DNA of 43,768 bases from Psychrobacter sp. UBA3483 (GTDB taxonomy: Bacteria; Pseudomonadota; Gammaproteobacteria; Pseudomonadales; Moraxellaceae), in assembly GCF_002377905.1 (NCBI RefSeq), contig NZ_DFQS01000067.1, positions 1-43,768 on the forward strand, written 5' to 3'. The position numbers and the translations under genes are program-made. The notes beneath the pieces were generated by a model. The model was not told the origin of the DNA. It worked only from the letters and a program-made list of their open reading frames with translations, and made no database searches. Shown piece after piece: positions 43,673-43,768 of the stretch (the first letter of the stretch is position 1; each line of letters begins with the position of its first letter).

Positions 43673-43768
43673 TTATTCCCTTTCATCAAGTGACGGAGCA
43701 CCTTTAAAGCGTAATAATCGCAAAGCATTAAGCGTAACCAGCACGGTTGCGCCGGTGTCAGCCAACAC
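43673..43768 (-). CDS. Heavy-metal P-type ATPase, C-terminal end (partial)
   Basis: The last 96 bases encode 31 residues and a TAA on the minus strand. ADTGATVLVTLNALRLLRF is the typical end of ZntA/CadA/CopA-type P1B ATPases (last membrane helix and tail). The rest of the gene lies beyond the right edge. The metal cannot be told from this part. Confidence 0.85.
   Translation of the reverse strand: MLADTGATVLVTLNALRLLRFKGAPSLDERE

Overview
The window looks like chromosome of a Moraxellaceae gamma-proteobacterium, most likely Psychrobacter. This rests on moderate-to-low GC, the protein flavour (OtsAB, a pst/pho locus with PhoBR, a heme-uptake locus) and AT-rich intergenic DNA with many short degenerate tandem repeats. 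It is an inference from reading, not a database match.

Left part (about 0.3-13.8 kb): a carbohydrate and stress region. Five genes relate to glycosyl transfer (329-6689). A CsbD-like stress protein follows. Then comes a compact minus-strand operon, read otsB-otsA-acyl-CoA-dehydrogenase-like-PIG-L deacetylase-SAM methyltransferase-GT2 glycosyltransferase (13831 down to 7713), whose genes overlap or nearly touch. OtsA and OtsB make trehalose. The four genes behind them look like a small biosynthetic module of unknown product and are the best candidate for an undescribed pathway.

Middle (14-25.2 kb): a cytosolic M14 carboxypeptidase, an N-terminally truncated DHA2 drug-efflux gene and a DUF411 lipoprotein. 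Next is the complete phosphate system pstS-pstC-pstA-pstB-phoU (minus strand), divergent from phoB-phoR, with a Pho box in front of each side. PhoR has no membrane segment.

Right-middle (25.6-29.7 kb): a TrkH/KtrB-type K+ channel subunit with its KtrA/TrkA-type RCK subunit, and two lipoprotein genes (one DUF3124, one unrecognised).

Iron part (29.9-43.6 kb): a heme locus with a Fur box between the divergent hmuR-hmuY (minus) and hmuS-hmuT-hmuU-hmuV (plus). HmuY seems to hold two tandem copies of its domain. After an NAD(P)-binding reductase / Rrf2 regulator pair with an inverted-repeat operator comes a siderophore-interacting reductase. It lies behind a TonB-dependent siderophore receptor gene broken by a 4-bp tandem duplication; a Fur box lies upstream. 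The last 96 bases are the 3' end of a heavy-metal P-type ATPase gene. A perfect Fur-type palindrome at 49-63 suggests another iron-regulated gene just outside the left edge.

A recurrent theme is degenerate tandem repeats with a period of 14-15 bp, found both between genes (13.9, 21.7, 35.1 kb) and in frame inside genes (otsA, phoR, a glycosyltransferase). I saw no rRNA gene, complete tRNA gene, CRISPR array, insertion sequence or prophage.
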